A program made the translations under genes and the position numbers. Shown piece by piece: positions 1 through 9,381 of a stretch of DNA of 64,000 nt (the first letter of the stretch is position 1; every line of letters starts with the position of its first letter). Under the pieces are notes generated by a model that did not search any database, had not been told where the DNA came from, and worked only from the letters and a program-made list of their open reading frames with translations. The DNA is from Alcaligenaceae bacterium (GTDB lineage: Bacteria > Pseudomonadota > Gammaproteobacteria > Burkholderiales > Burkholderiaceae_B), in contig JAUNUJ010000005.1 of NCBI GenBank assembly GCA_030538235.1, positions 124,001-188,000 of the forward strand, written 5' to 3'.

Positions 1-482
1 TGCCCCGAAGCCAGCGCGTCTTCAAGTAAATTAGATGCACTTCCTTGCGCTAATACTATATCGCCGGCGATTTCTATCAATGGCATCAAGACAAAACTAC
101 GTAGGTGTAGACGAGGGTGGGGGACTGTCAACTCGGCACTATCTGAGTTAAAGCCCTCATAAAGCAACACATCAAGATCCAAGGTTCGCGGCGCATTTCT
201 ATAGGCACGCTCTCTGCCAAAGGCGTTTTCTATGGCTTGTAAACGATGTAAAAGGGCTAAGGGCTCTAAGGTCGTGTGTATTTCAGCCACCGCATTGATA
301 TAGTCTGGGCCATCAGCATCGAGCGGGGGGCTACGATAAAGTGAAGAGCGTTGAATTAACTCAATCTCAACGCTTTCGGCAATCGTCGCTAAAGCCGCTT
401 CAAGTGTATTGGCCGGCGAATTGAGATTGGCGCCCAAAGCGATGTAGGCCGTTTGGGCTGGCCTTAACTCGGTATTAGTCAT
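1..482 (-). CDS. folK: 2-amino-4-hydroxy-6-hydroxymethyldihydropteridine pyrophosphokinase (HPPK), 3' end cut by window
   Basis: Transfers pyrophosphate from ATP to the pterin alcohol in folate synthesis, the step before dihydropteroate synthase (folP lies near 36.3 kb). The minus-strand translation from ATG at 482 begins MTNTELRPAQTAYIALGANL. It carries the HPPK landmarks: the ALGANL start, FGRERAYRNAPRTLDLDVLL in the middle and TVPHPRLHLRSFVLMPL near the end. About 160 residues are visible, close to full family length, so only a few C-terminal residues should lie beyond base 1. The start overlaps the pcnB stop by 8 bases (ATGACTAA), which implies translational coupling. The folK-pcnB pairing is common in proteobacteria. 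Confidence 0.93.
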   Translation of the reverse strand, partial: MTNTELRPAQTAYIALGANLNSPANTLEAALATIAESVEIELIQRSSLYRSPPLDADGPDYINAVAEIHTTLEPLALLHRLQAIENAFGRERAYRNAPRTLDLDVLLYEGFNSDSAELTVPHPRLHLRSFVLMPLIEIAGDIVLAQGSASNLLEDALASG

Positions 483-1962
483 TGTCGTTATGAGCACTTG
501 TCGTCGGTTTAGCGGCGGTTCTGCGATTGCGACTGGCGCTAGAGCGTCGGCGCGGGCGTCGGCGACGTTTAGATTTGGCGGGTTCGCTATTATCACCGCC
601 CGTTCGATGGGTAATATTGTGATGTTGAAGCTCAGCGAGCATCTCTTTGCGAGTTTGCTCATCGGCATCGGCCAGATCCATCCACCACTGTGCTAATACA
701 CTATCAAACTCACCGGCGGCGGTGCGAATCTGTAAGAAATCAACCGCCGCTCTGAAGCGATGCTGTTCAAACATGCGATGAATTGCTCGTATCGAACGTC
801 GTTCGAAACGTGGTTGCATAAACCATATCTCACGCATATCACTACTTTGACGACGTTGTAAGGCCAGGTTTCGAGCATAGACATCCAACACGTCGTGGGC
901 TGCCTGCACTAGGGCCGGGACTACTGGTTCATTGTGTTGTTCCTGATAATCATGCCATCGTTGCTTAACTAAAGGCCATAGCGCAGAGGCATATAAGAAA
1001 CTGGGACTGACGGTTTTATTGCTGCGAATGCGGTAGTCTGTTCTTTCGAGGGCAATTTGCAGGAATTTATTATGGCCCATCTGATTTTGAATCAGATCTA
1101 TTAAAGGTAAAATCCCTTCTCCAATGCCATGCTCTTTGATTACCTGAAGACAGAGTGGGATATTACCGCAAGTCAGTAATTTTAATGACTCATCTGCGAG
1201 TCGTGATTCAGGGACATTGGCTAATAAATCGGCCATTGTTTGGATTGGGGCTGCAGTATCAGCTTCGAGAGTGCCATTGAGTTTTGCCTGAAAACGTATG
1301 GCTCTGAGCATCCGCACCGGATCTTCTCTGTAGCGTGCTTCAGCATCACCGATAATATGAACCACACGCTGACGAATATCTTGAAGCCCATTGTGGTAAT
1401 CGATGACTTCCTCGCGTATTGGATCGTAATACAAGGCGTTAATAGTAAAGTCACGGCGTTCGGCATCTTGTGCTTGGGTGCCATAAACGTTATCGCTGAG
1501 CACGCGACCGAATTCATCGGTTAGTTGTTTTTGCTTAGATGCGGCTCTAAAAGTTGACACTTCGATGATTTCTCGACCAAAGACACAATGCACTAAACGA
1601 AAGCGACGACCGATAATCAGGGCACGGCGAAATAGCGGTTTTACCTGTTCCGGTGTGGCACTAGTGGCGACATCAAAGTCTTTAGGCTGTAGCCCTAAGG
1701 TTAGATCGCGTACTGCGCCGCCGACGATATAGGCCTCGTGGCCAGCCTCTTGTAGCACCTGACAAACTTTAATAGCGTTACGGGAAATAAAGTGTTTCTG
1801 GATTTGATGCTCATCAGCCCGATAAATAGTCGCCTGAGGCATTTTGTTAGGGGCGTCGGACTTGCTTCGACCGGAGCGAGCTTTACTTTTGCTCGTGCTC
1901 TCGGAAGTCCTAAAAAGACGTTTTACAAACTGATTGATGGATAGTTTCTTTTCTTTGTCCAT
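475..1962 (-). CDS. pcnB: poly(A) polymerase I
   Basis: Adds 3' poly(A) tails that mark RNA for decay; class II nucleotidyltransferase fold. In 495 residues from ATG 1962 I see GGAVRD (about 81-86), the metal-binding KDFDVATSA (about 94-102), RRDFTINALYYD and the RNA-binding DPVRMLRAIRFQAKL. A very basic Arg/Lys/Ser tail (KSKRRRRPRRRSSASRNRR) suits RNA binding. A tRNA nucleotidyltransferase is the main alternative, but the length, basic tail and folK neighbour favour PcnB. An in-frame ATG at 2025 would overlap the upstream HAD gene by 53 bases. ATG 1962 leaves a 10-base gap and is preferred, although its ribosome site is weak. Confidence 0.93.
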   Translation of the reverse strand: MDKEKKLSINQFVKRLFRTSESTSKSKARSGRSKSDAPNKMPQATIYRADEHQIQKHFISRNAIKVCQVLQEAGHEAYIVGGAVRDLTLGLQPKDFDVATSATPEQVKPLFRRALIIGRRFRLVHCVFGREIIEVSTFRAASKQKQLTDEFGRVLSDNVYGTQAQDAERRDFTINALYYDPIREEVIDYHNGLQDIRQRVVHIIGDAEARYREDPVRMLRAIRFQAKLNGTLEADTAAPIQTMADLLANVPESRLADESLKLLTCGNIPLCLQVIKEHGIGEGILPLIDLIQNQMGHNKFLQIALERTDYRIRSNKTVSPSFLYASALWPLVKQRWHDYQEQHNEPVVPALVQAAHDVLDVYARNLALQRRQSSDMREIWFMQPRFERRSIRAIHRMFEQHRFRAAVDFLQIRTAAGEFDSVLAQWWMDLADADEQTRKEMLAELQHHNITHRTGGDNSEPAKSKRRRRPRRRSSASRNRRTAAKPTTSAHNDND

Positions 1963-1972
1963 AGTCGCTTGT

Positions 1973-2659
1973 TTACTGCTCAAATAAATCAATAATTGTC
2001 CAGTTTTTTTGCTCTGCGATTTCACGTAAGGCCGGACTAGGATTGGTCGCCACCGGATGAGTGGCTTTTTCTAATAAGGGTAAATCATTGATCGAGTCAC
2101 TATAAAAATAAATCGTATCAAAGGCTTCTAAGCTGGAATTTAAACCCCCTAACCACTCTTCAACGCGTGTGATTTTGCCTTCTTGGTAGCTAGCGACACC
2201 GACGAATTTACCGGTATAGCGACCCTTGATGTATTCCGGGGTGGTGCCGATAATATGCTCAAAACCAAAGGCGCGACCCACCGGTTGAATCACAAAGGTA
2301 TTGGTCGCAGACACCAAACAGCATAAATCACCCTGGCGCAAATGCATATCAACCAGCTCAAAGGCAGCTTTAGTGATATTGGGACGAACCACATCAGCCA
2401 TAAAACGCTCATGATATTGGCCCAGTTCAAAGGGATTGTGCATGCTTAGAAAGCTTAATACAAAGGCGGCAGACTCTTCGATAGTGAGTTGGCCGGCGTC
2501 GTATTTATCCATGATTTCCTGGTTTCTACGTGCGACCTCAGCTGGATCGCCGGCCAAATTGTTGCGACTTAGCCATTCGACCCATTCATAATCCGTATCA
2601 ATGGGTAAGAGGGTATGATCTAAATCGAAAAGGGCAAGGGTTTTTGTGTTTATTGTCAT
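1973..2659 (-). CDS. HAD-IB family phosphatase (SerB-like)
   Basis: Haloacid-dehalogenase superfamily hydrolase of 228 residues. The nucleophile motif FDLDHT (residues 11-16, Asp12 nucleophile and Asp14 acid/base), SATNTFV (motif II) and YSDSINDLP (about 186-194, metal-binding Asp pair) place it in subfamily IB with phosphoserine phosphatase-like enzymes. The substrate cannot be read from sequence. Similar genes sit between pcnB and hda in Alcaligenaceae. Its start overlaps the hda stop by 4 bases (ATGA), and its stop lies 10 bases before the pcnB start, so the four-gene hda-HAD-pcnB-folK run is probably one transcript. Confidence 0.88.
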   Translation of the reverse strand: MTINTKTLALFDLDHTLLPIDTDYEWVEWLSRNNLAGDPAEVARRNQEIMDKYDAGQLTIEESAAFVLSFLSMHNPFELGQYHERFMADVVRPNITKAAFELVDMHLRQGDLCCLVSATNTFVIQPVGRAFGFEHIIGTTPEYIKGRYTGKFVGVASYQEGKITRVEEWLGGLNSSLEAFDTIYFYSDSINDLPLLEKATHPVATNPSPALREIAEQKNWTIIDLFEQ

Positions 2660-3348
2660 AAGGTCTTGTTAAATTCAGCTTCTTTAATAAAGTTTTTAAT
2701 TAAATTCAGAGTCACTTGGCGACGCTTTGCAATGGAATATAAATCCAGTGCGTCAAGCCAAGCAAAAAGTGAGCGGATATTGCGCTCGGTGTTTTTTAAA
2801 AGCCAATCAGTGGCTTCTTTGTTGATTTTTAAATCCTTTTCATAGGCACGTTGCTGTATTGCCAGTAAAATGTCTTCGTCTTTGAGAGAGTGCAGTTTAT
2901 AAGCTAAACCCCAGCCCAATCGATTACGCAAGTCCTCGCGGATAGGCATATTAAGTGGCGATTGGTCACCGGCAACGACCAAGGTAATTGCTTCAGGACT
3001 GCTCTTGTGACGGTGCGAGTAGTTCACCAGATCGAATAAGTTCATTTGCTGAGCATCACTAAGATCCTGCACATCATCTACCGCAATTAATTGAGGCGTT
3101 GACTGCAGACAGTCATCTAAGGTGGTGGGAAAGTCGTTTGCAGAAAAATACAGGCTGGCTGCTCGCTCGGCGACCAAGGCTTTGAGCAGGTGGCTTTTGC
3201 CGCTGCCGGGTTCACCGAAAAGATAAAACATCTTGCCGGTGGAGCAGTCCATCAGCTGGCTGAGAGCTTCCCAGTTCTCACCCGGCACAAAATTATCAAA
3301 ACTAAAATCTTGGCTCGGTAAGAGAGCCAAAGGCAGTTGCTCAATCAT
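2656..3348 (-). CDS. hda: DnaA regulatory inactivator Hda
   Basis: AAA+ DnaA paralogue of 230 residues that, with the DNA-loaded sliding clamp, stimulates hydrolysis of DnaA-bound ATP and so limits re-initiation. The N-terminus has QLPLAL (residues 4-9), matching the clamp-binding motif of Hda proteins. Next come Walker A GEPGSGKS (45-52), Walker B LIAVDDVQDL and an arginine-rich sensor region (REDLRNRLGWGL). No DnaA domain IV DNA-binding module follows, which separates it from DnaA itself. First gene of the minus-strand run towards folK. It is divergent from purM across 134 bases of AT-rich sequence that should hold both promoters. Confidence 0.9.
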   Translation of the reverse strand: MIEQLPLALLPSQDFSFDNFVPGENWEALSQLMDCSTGKMFYLFGEPGSGKSHLLKALVAERAASLYFSANDFPTTLDDCLQSTPQLIAVDDVQDLSDAQQMNLFDLVNYSHRHKSSPEAITLVVAGDQSPLNMPIREDLRNRLGWGLAYKLHSLKDEDILLAIQQRAYEKDLKINKEATDWLLKNTERNIRSLFAWLDALDLYSIAKRRQVTLNLIKNFIKEAEFNKTL

Positions 3349-3482
3349 TCAAAATTCATTGTTATCCGTCAGGCACAGCTGATTGATAATTTATCGTAAA
3401 ATAGGAAAATCTACTTATTGCGCAGCAGAGTGCACTTTTTCTAACAATAATCATTATTCTTACATATTTGGGTATATTTCTC

Positions 3483-4532
3483 ATGACAAATAAGCAAAAC
3501 TCCCCTTTAAGTTACCGCGATGCCGGTGTGGATATCGATGCCGGTGAGGCTTTAGTTGATCGTATTAAGCCCTTGGCAGCTAAAACCATGCGCGATGGGG
3601 TTTTGACCGGTCTTGGCGGTTTTGGTGCCTTATTCGAAGTGCCTAAGCGTTATCAAGAACCAGTGTTAGTGGCCGGTACCGATGGTGTAGGTACAAAATT
3701 GCGGTTAGCCTTTGATTGGGATAAACACGACACGGTTGGTATTGACTTAGTTGCGATGAGTGTTAATGACATTCTGGTACAGGGCGCCGAGCCGCTATTC
3801 TTCTTGGATTACTTTGCTTGTGGTGTCTTATCTGTTGACAAAGCAGCGGCCGTGGTCGGCGGTATTGCTCGAGGCTGTGAGCTTTCCGGTTGCGCTTTGA
3901 TTGGTGGTGAAACCGCAGAAATGCCGGGCATGTATCCTGAGGGTGAGTACGATTTAGCCGGTTTTGCTGTCGGTGCGGTTGAAAAGTCCAAAATTATTAA
4001 TGGTTCCACGATTGCTGCCGGTGATGTGGTCATTGCCTTAGCTTCCAGTGGTGCCCACTCTAATGGCTACTCTTTAATTCGTAAGATCATTGATCGTGCC
4101 GGTATTAAGCCTAGCGATCCTTTTGAGGGCGGCACTTTTGGCGATGCCATTATGGCGCCGACTCGTATTTATGTGAAGCCGGTATTAGCGGCCATTGAGC
4201 AGCACGGCGAAGCAATTAAGGGTTTAGTGCACGTGACCGGTGGTGGTTTATTGGAAAATATTCCCCGTATTGTACCCGCAGCTTTGGCGGCTCATTTACA
4301 AAAAGGTGAGTGGCAGTTACCGCCATTATTCCAATGGTTACAAGAACAGGGTAATGTCGATACTCAAGAAATGTACCGTGTCTTTAACTGCGGTTTAGGG
4401 ATGGTAATTGTGGTTGCCGCCGAGGCTGCTGAAGCGGTTAAAGCGCAATTACGCGAAGCCGGTGAAACGGTTTACCATCTTGGTGAAATTGTGGAGCAGG
4501 GCGACGGTCCTCGTGTTCTGGTTAAGGAATAA
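3483..4532 (+). CDS. purM: phosphoribosylformylglycinamidine cyclo-ligase (AIR synthase)
   Basis: ATP-dependent closure of the imidazole ring, FGAM to AIR, in purine synthesis. The 349-residue product matches family length. It has [13 protein letters not shown] near the start, [62 protein letters not shown] and [14 protein letters not shown] chose ATG 3483 because the protein then begins as the family does; an in-frame ATG at 3468 adds only five residues. No strong Shine-Dalgarno is visible before either. Convergent with miaA, with nine bases between the stops and no room for a separate terminator. Confidence 0.96.
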   Translation: MTNKQNSPLSYRDAGVDIDAGEALVDRIKPLAAKTMRDGVLTGLGGFGALFEVPKRYQEPVLVAGTDGVGTKLRLAFDWDKHDTVGIDLVAMSVNDILVQGAEPLFFLDYFACGVLSVDKAAAVVGGIARGCELSGCALIGGETAEMPGMYPEGEYDLAGFAVGAVEKSKIINGSTIAAGDVVIALASSGAHSNGYSLIRKIIDRAGIKPSDPFEGGTFGDAIMAPTRIYVKPVLAAIEQHGEAIKGLVHVTGGGLLENIPRIVPAALAAHLQKGEWQLPPLFQWLQEQGNVDTQEMYRVFNCGLGMVIVVAAEAAEAVKAQLREAGETVYHLGEIVEQGDGPRVLVKE

Positions 4533-4541
4533 GGTGTTTCT

Positions 4542-5477
4542 TTAATCGATTAAGTTGAGTTCGCGCACGGTGTCTAAAACCTGTCCGGGGACATTATCAG
4601 AAAAGCAGTCAATTTGAATTCTTTCAGATTGACTGCGTAACCAGGTGATTTGTCGTTTAGCCAGTTGTCTGGTGGCAGCAATGCCGCGTTCAATGGCTTC
4701 TTCATAGTGGCAATGATCAGCCAAATAATCCCATAGCTGTCTATAGCCAACGCAGCGTATTGAGGGCAGTTCGGGGTGCAGATCCTTTCGCGCATAAAGT
4801 CTTTTTACCTCATCCAAAAAACCCAACTCCATCATTTGCATAAAGCGTTTGGCAATTTGTTGGTGTAACAGACTACGATCGACCGGCTCTAAACTGATGG
4901 TCACAAATTCATAATCGTGTTGTGGCTCTTTTTGCTTGGCAATCAGGCTTGACATGCTTTGGCCGCTCAATTCAATAATCTCTAGCGCACGCGAAATGCG
5001 TTGACTGTCATTAGGTGCTAGACGTTCTGCGGTGACAGGATCCAGTTCAGCCAGTTTTTGGTGCAAGGCGGGCCAACCCAGAACCGAGGCTTCAGTTTCT
5101 ATTTTTTCACGTAACGCGCTGTCGGCTTTGGGTAAATCATGCAATCCTTCACGTAATGCCTTGTAATACATCAGTGTGCCACCTTCAATCACCGGCAGAT
5201 GTCCACGGGCTTCAATCTCGGGAATTAGACGCAAGGTATCCGCCACAAAATCGGCAGCACTATAACTTTCAGCCGGATCGCGAATGTCTAATAAATGATG
5301 TGCTACTAGTGCTTGCTCTGCAGCACTAGCTTTGGCTGTACCGATATCCATGCCTTGATAGATAGTGGCCGAGTCCATGGAAATAATTTCTATCGGTGTT
5401 GTCTGGGCTAAAGCCAATACCGAAGCAGATTTGCCGGCGGCAGTCGGGCCGCTGATGCAGAGAATTCTTTTGCTCAT
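4542..5477 (-). CDS. miaA: tRNA dimethylallyltransferase
   Basis: Transfers a dimethylallyl group to N6 of A37 in tRNAs reading UNN codons. The 311-residue protein opens with the P-loop GPTAAGKS (10-17), followed by [54 protein letters not shown] and [11 protein letters not shown]. The family usually has Gln where this has Ala-Thr in DSATIY, a conservative-looking shift. It lies eight bases after mutL, a pairing also seen in enterobacteria, and is probably co-transcribed with it. Confidence 0.95.
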   Translation of the reverse strand: MSKRILCISGPTAAGKSASVLALAQTTPIEIISMDSATIYQGMDIGTAKASAAEQALVAHHLLDIRDPAESYSAADFVADTLRLIPEIEARGHLPVIEGGTLMYYKALREGLHDLPKADSALREKIETEASVLGWPALHQKLAELDPVTAERLAPNDSQRISRALEIIELSGQSMSSLIAKQKEPQHDYEFVTISLEPVDRSLLHQQIAKRFMQMMELGFLDEVKRLYARKDLHPELPSIRCVGYRQLWDYLADHCHYEEAIERGIAATRQLAKRQITWLRSQSERIQIDCFSDNVPGQVLDTVRELNLID

Positions 5478-5485
5478 CGTTTAAA

Positions 5486-7414
5486 TTACTCGCCGCGCAT
5501 AAATAGTTTATCGAGATCGCGCATTGACCATTGAAACCAAGTCGGGCGACCATGATTGCAATTATCGGCTTTATCCGTGGCTTCCATCGCGCGTAGTAAG
5601 GCGTTCATTTCTGCTATCGTTAGAAACTTATTCGCTCGTATCGCACCGTGGCAAGCCATGGTGGCTAAAATTTCATTGCGCTGAAGGGCTAGACGCTCAC
5701 TGTTACCGATATCACTGATGTCCTTTAAGACACCAAGCACCAAACTTTCTATATCTCCACGCGCCAACAAAGCAGGCACCGCACGCACAGTAATACTTTT
5801 AGGGCCACCGGCACTCAAGTGTAAACCTAGTTCCTGTAATAGCTCATGATGTGACTCCACGATGGCCACGTCTTTTTCAGTGCAAGACAGTAAATAAGGG
5901 ACTAAAAATTCTTGTACCACGATATCTTGCTGATCGTGCAGTTGCTTTAAATGCTCATAGACCACACGTTCATGAGCGGCGTGCATATCGATTAAGACCA
6001 AGCCAGAGCGATTTTGCGCCAAAATATAAATCCCGTGCAATTGACCAATGGCCATGCCGAGAGGGAAGTCATCGGCCTCAGTTGACGGTTTCTGTGAATG
6101 TGGTGAGGACGAGATAGGGCTTGTTGCCGCAACAGCAGTCAGACCATCAGTATCGCCTTGCGTTTCGAGTTTGCTAATTGGCGCGTAGGCTGAGCGCCAA
6201 TCATCGGCTGATGGTAGATTAAGTGAGTTTTGGCTGTAGTGACTAGTTGGGTACTTAGGATAAGTGCTTACTGAGCCGGTACCGCCACTTTGTGACTGAT
6301 AGGTGCCGGGAGAACTTAAGCCCTGCTGCACTTGAGATTGAGACTGAGCCGTAGCAGTTGCCATAGAACCGTCACCAGCACGAGCGAGTGAACTCATAAC
6401 AGCATCAGCATCACTGCGGTTTTCACCACCGGTATTGGACAGCGCAGCGCCCAAGGCTTGAATAAATAAGCGGTAAACGGCACTGGATTCTCGGAAACGC
6501 ACTTCACTTTTGGCCGGATGCACATTGACATCGACTAGTTCGGGGGCGATTTCTAAAAACAGTACATAAGCAGCCTGACGATCACCATGCAATACATCGC
6601 TATAAGCCTGACGAATGGCATGGCTAATGGTGCGATCGCGGATAAAACGACCATTGACAAAAAGATACTGTTTATCCGCACGAGCTCTGGCTGCAGTTGG
6701 GTGAATAATCATCCCATGCACGCGAGCAAGGCCATGGTCCATTTGCACCTCTAGGCCATGTTCGATAAATTCCTCACCGATGACATCACGGACTCGTTGA
6801 AAGGCATCAGTCGCTTGCCATTGTTTATAGGGTTTTTGATTATGAAAGATTCTGAAACTAACATGGGGATTAGCCATGGCGAGACGTTCGATGGCATCGA
6901 CCGCATGGCCGAATTCCGTGGCTTCAGTTTTAAGAAATTTACGACGAGCAGGGATATGTTCAAACAACTGTCTAACGTCCACGGTCGTGCCCACGCCACC
7001 GGCTGAAGGGCTAATTTCTTTAGAGCTGCCGCAAATGCTAAAAGCATGCTCCTGATCAGCGCTCCGTGAGGTAATAGTCATGCGGCTGACTGATGCGATA
7101 GAGGCCAAGGCTTCACCTCTGAAGCCCATGGAGGCAACAGATTCGAGCTCTTCGAGTGAGCGAATTTTGCTAGTGGCGTGTTGTGTAATAGCTAGGGGTA
7201 ATTCATCCATGGGGATGCCACTGCCATCATCAATAACACATATCCTACGAATGCCACCGCCTTCGAGTCGAACCTCAATTTGTGTACTACCTGCATCTAT
7301 GGCGTTTTCCAACACCTCTTTTAAGACGGAAGCAGGGCGTTCAATCACTTCGCCGGCGGCGATTTGATTAATTAATTGTTCAGGCAGGGCGCGAATTTCT
7401 TTTCTTTGAGTCAT
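5486..7414 (-). CDS. mutL: DNA mismatch repair protein MutL, endonuclease type
   Basis: Couples MutS mismatch recognition to strand processing. The N-terminal GHKL ATPase motifs are ENAIDAGS (about 37-44), DDGSGIP, TSKI and GFRGEAL. A Ser/Gln/Gly-rich linker follows, then a C-terminal domain with DMHAAHERVVYE, which fits the endonuclease pattern DQHA(X)2E(X)4E except Met for Gln. ACHGAI and CNHGRPTWFQ supply the remaining metal-site elements. This is therefore a nicking MutL of the MutH-independent kind, known from other beta-proteobacteria. I start at ATG 7414 (642 residues). Upstream in-frame ATGs at 7423 and 7450 lie within or against a terminator hairpin at 7427-7458. Confidence 0.95.
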   Translation of the reverse strand: MTQRKEIRALPEQLINQIAAGEVIERPASVLKEVLENAIDAGSTQIEVRLEGGGIRRICVIDDGSGIPMDELPLAITQHATSKIRSLEELESVASMGFRGEALASIASVSRMTITSRSADQEHAFSICGSSKEISPSAGGVGTTVDVRQLFEHIPARRKFLKTEATEFGHAVDAIERLAMANPHVSFRIFHNQKPYKQWQATDAFQRVRDVIGEEFIEHGLEVQMDHGLARVHGMIIHPTAARARADKQYLFVNGRFIRDRTISHAIRQAYSDVLHGDRQAAYVLFLEIAPELVDVNVHPAKSEVRFRESSAVYRLFIQALGAALSNTGGENRSDADAVMSSLARAGDGSMATATAQSQSQVQQGLSSPGTYQSQSGGTGSVSTYPKYPTSHYSQNSLNLPSADDWRSAYAPISKLETQGDTDGLTAVAATSPISSSPHSQKPSTEADDFPLGMAIGQLHGIYILAQNRSGLVLIDMHAAHERVVYEHLKQLHDQQDIVVQEFLVPYLLSCTEKDVAIVESHHELLQELGLHLSAGGPKSITVRAVPALLARGDIESLVLGVLKDISDIGNSERLALQRNEILATMACHGAIRANKFLTIAEMNALLRAMEATDKADNCNHGRPTWFQWSMRDLDKLFMRGE

Positions 7415-7426
7415 GCCGTACATATT

Positions 7427-7458
7427 AAAAAACCGCTCGATATTAATCAAGCGGTTTT
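7427..7458 (-). terminator. intrinsic terminator between amiC and mutL
   Basis: Read on the minus strand, AAAACCGCT pairs perfectly with AGCGGTTTT across a 12-base loop, followed by a short U-tract. It lies about 35 bases after the amiC stop and ends 13 bases before the chosen mutL start. It should end or attenuate amiC transcripts, so mutL-miaA may depend on read-through or a promoter overlapping this hairpin. Confidence 0.7.
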
Positions 7459-7492
7459 AAAAAGTAATTCGATTGAGTTTGTGTTTTTAAAA

Positions 7493-8818
7493 TTAACCCA
7501 ATCTGGCTAATGGAGGATTGGTTGCCAAGTATTCCTGTAAACCGCTCAAAATACCTCGAGCCAGTGCTCTTTGGTTGTTGGTGGAGCGCAGGAATTGCTC
7601 TTCTTGGGGGTTAGAAATAAAGGCGGTCTCGACCAAAATCGATGGAGTGTCCGGTGAGCGTAACACAGCAAAACCGGCCTGCTCAACCCGACGACTGTGG
7701 ACGCCGTTGACCTTACCCAAAGAGCTCAAAACACGATGCCCGATCTTGAGAGAATCTTGGATTTGTTGAGAAGTCGACATATCTAATAAGACACTGGCGG
7801 TGCTTCGATCATGCACACCAAAATCCACCCCACCAATCATATCCGCTTGGTTCTCGCGATTGGCTAACCACTTGGCCGCAGCACTACTGGCACCCTTATT
7901 GGATAAGGTAAATACAGTGGTGCCACGAGCGCTAGGGTTGGTAAATGCATCAGCGTGAATCGAGACAAAGATATCAGCCTTGACGCGACGAGCTTTTTGA
8001 ACACGTACTTGTAAGGGGACAAAGAAGTCCGCATCACGCGTCATATAGGCGCGCATATTAGGTTGAGCATTAATCAGATCGCGTAATTGCTTACCAATGG
8101 CTAGTACAATGTCCTTTTCACGAGTACCGCGGGGCCCAATGGCGCCGGGATCCTCACCGCCGTGACCGGGGTCGATGGCGATTAATACCGGTCGTGAGCC
8201 ACGGTTACGCGTACTAGGCGAGACTGCAGGGGGTGGCGTCGGAGCGATTTGCCCCTGCACTGTCGGTGCACTGGTGGTCGGACGACTGCCGCCTAATTGG
8301 TCAATAATGCCCGCTAGCGGATCGTCTCCCGGGCTATCTAATAAGGCCATTAGTGGGTCATGTGCCACTTTAGGGTACAAGTCCAATACCAAGCGATATT
8401 GATAGTCACCGATGGGTTTCAACGTAAATACTTGAGGCGCAATCGATTGCTTCAAATCCATCACTAGACGAACCACGTCAGCGCGATTTTGAGCAACACG
8501 AATTGAGCGAATATAGGGATCGTTAGGTTTAATCTGCGATACCAGAGAATTTAAAGCTTGGTTTAGACTAATACCTTGTAAATCCACCACCAGACGACTC
8601 GGGTTGTCGAGCATAAAATGTTCAGCATTAAGCGGCGCGCTTAGCTCTAGGGTAACGCGAGTATATTCGTCAGCAGGCCATGTGCGGACTGCTAATACCT
8701 GAGCTGCGGCAGCATGAGCCCACTTGGGGACGACACTCAGGGTCAAAATGCTACCCGCAAAGCCTAAGGCATGGCGACGCTTTATGCCTTTGTCTGTGAG
8801 TTCAAATTGTTTAACCAT
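7493..8818 (-). CDS. amiC: N-acetylmuramoyl-L-alanine amidase AmiC, Tat-exported
   Basis: Periplasmic zinc amidase that cuts septal peptidoglycan during daughter-cell separation. The 441 residues begin with a twin-arginine signal (KRRHALGFAG, about 13-22, cleavage after WAHA). An AMIN domain (about 42-150) for septal targeting and a Pro-rich linker follow. The Amidase_3 catalytic domain starts at IAIDPGHGGEDPGAIG (zinc His219), with REKD, SIHADAF and the late VETAFISNPQEE glutamate. Its start overlaps tsaE by 37 bases; no later start would keep the Tat motif, so I accept the overlap. The tsaE-amiC-mutL-miaA order is widespread in proteobacteria. Confidence 0.94.
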   Translation of the reverse strand: MVKQFELTDKGIKRRHALGFAGSILTLSVVPKWAHAAAAQVLAVRTWPADEYTRVTLELSAPLNAEHFMLDNPSRLVVDLQGISLNQALNSLVSQIKPNDPYIRSIRVAQNRADVVRLVMDLKQSIAPQVFTLKPIGDYQYRLVLDLYPKVAHDPLMALLDSPGDDPLAGIIDQLGGSRPTTSAPTVQGQIAPTPPPAVSPSTRNRGSRPVLIAIDPGHGGEDPGAIGPRGTREKDIVLAIGKQLRDLINAQPNMRAYMTRDADFFVPLQVRVQKARRVKADIFVSIHADAFTNPSARGTTVFTLSNKGASSAAAKWLANRENQADMIGGVDFGVHDRSTASVLLDMSTSQQIQDSLKIGHRVLSSLGKVNGVHSRRVEQAGFAVLRSPDTPSILVETAFISNPQEEQFLRSTNNQRALARGILSGLQEYLATNPPLARLG

Positions 8819-9309
8819 TGTTTCCCTTTGTCTGAAATTGCCGATAGAACGGCCTCTCTCCCCTCATCGCGGTAATTTAAATGCAATCTTAAATCCGGCA
8901 GGGGGAGTTGCTCATTTGCTTTTTCTGACCATTCGACTAAAACGATTGCCTGGTCAAGGAGTTGCTCCTCAAAACCAGCCTCTTGCCATTCGTCAGAATC
9001 ATTAAACCTATAAAAATCAAAGTGATATAAGTATAATCTAGAAACATTATAGCTTTCAAGTAGGGTGTAAGTGGGACTTTTTATCCTTCCTGTTACACCT
9101 AGAGCTTGCAAAAAAGCTCTGGCAAAGGTCGTTTTCCCGGCACCTAAATCCCCATGCAAATAGATACGGGCTCCCGTAAAGTGACTCAGGTCTGGTTCGT
9201 AAGTGTCTGATAAGTCTGGAAAAATCGCCTTGGCTAAGCTTTTTGCTAAGGCAATCGTGGCCTCTTCATTATCTAAAAAAAGGCGGTATTGACTCAAGTT
9301 TTGGTTCAT
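8782..9309 (-). CDS. tsaE: tRNA threonylcarbamoyladenosine synthesis ATPase TsaE
   Basis: Small P-loop ATPase that works with TsaB and TsaD to make t6A37 in ANN-reading tRNAs. Walker A is GDLGAGKT (53-60), followed by SPTYTLLESY, YHFDFYRF and VLVEWSEKA, all TsaE landmarks. At 175 residues it is slightly longer than the usual 150-160, through its N-terminus. It overlaps amiC by 37 bases. The carrier gene upstream ends 72 bases before it. Confidence 0.93.
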   Translation of the reverse strand: MNQNLSQYRLFLDNEEATIALAKSLAKAIFPDLSDTYEPDLSHFTGARIYLHGDLGAGKTTFARAFLQALGVTGRIKSPTYTLLESYNVSRLYLYHFDFYRFNDSDEWQEAGFEEQLLDQAIVLVEWSEKANEQLPLPDLRLHLNYRDEGREAVLSAISDKGKQWLNNLNSQTKA

Positions 9310-9381
9310 GTGAATTCTGGGTAAGAGAGCTAATTCTTTGTTAATTAAATGAATTGTACGCCATGGTTATTATAATTTTTG

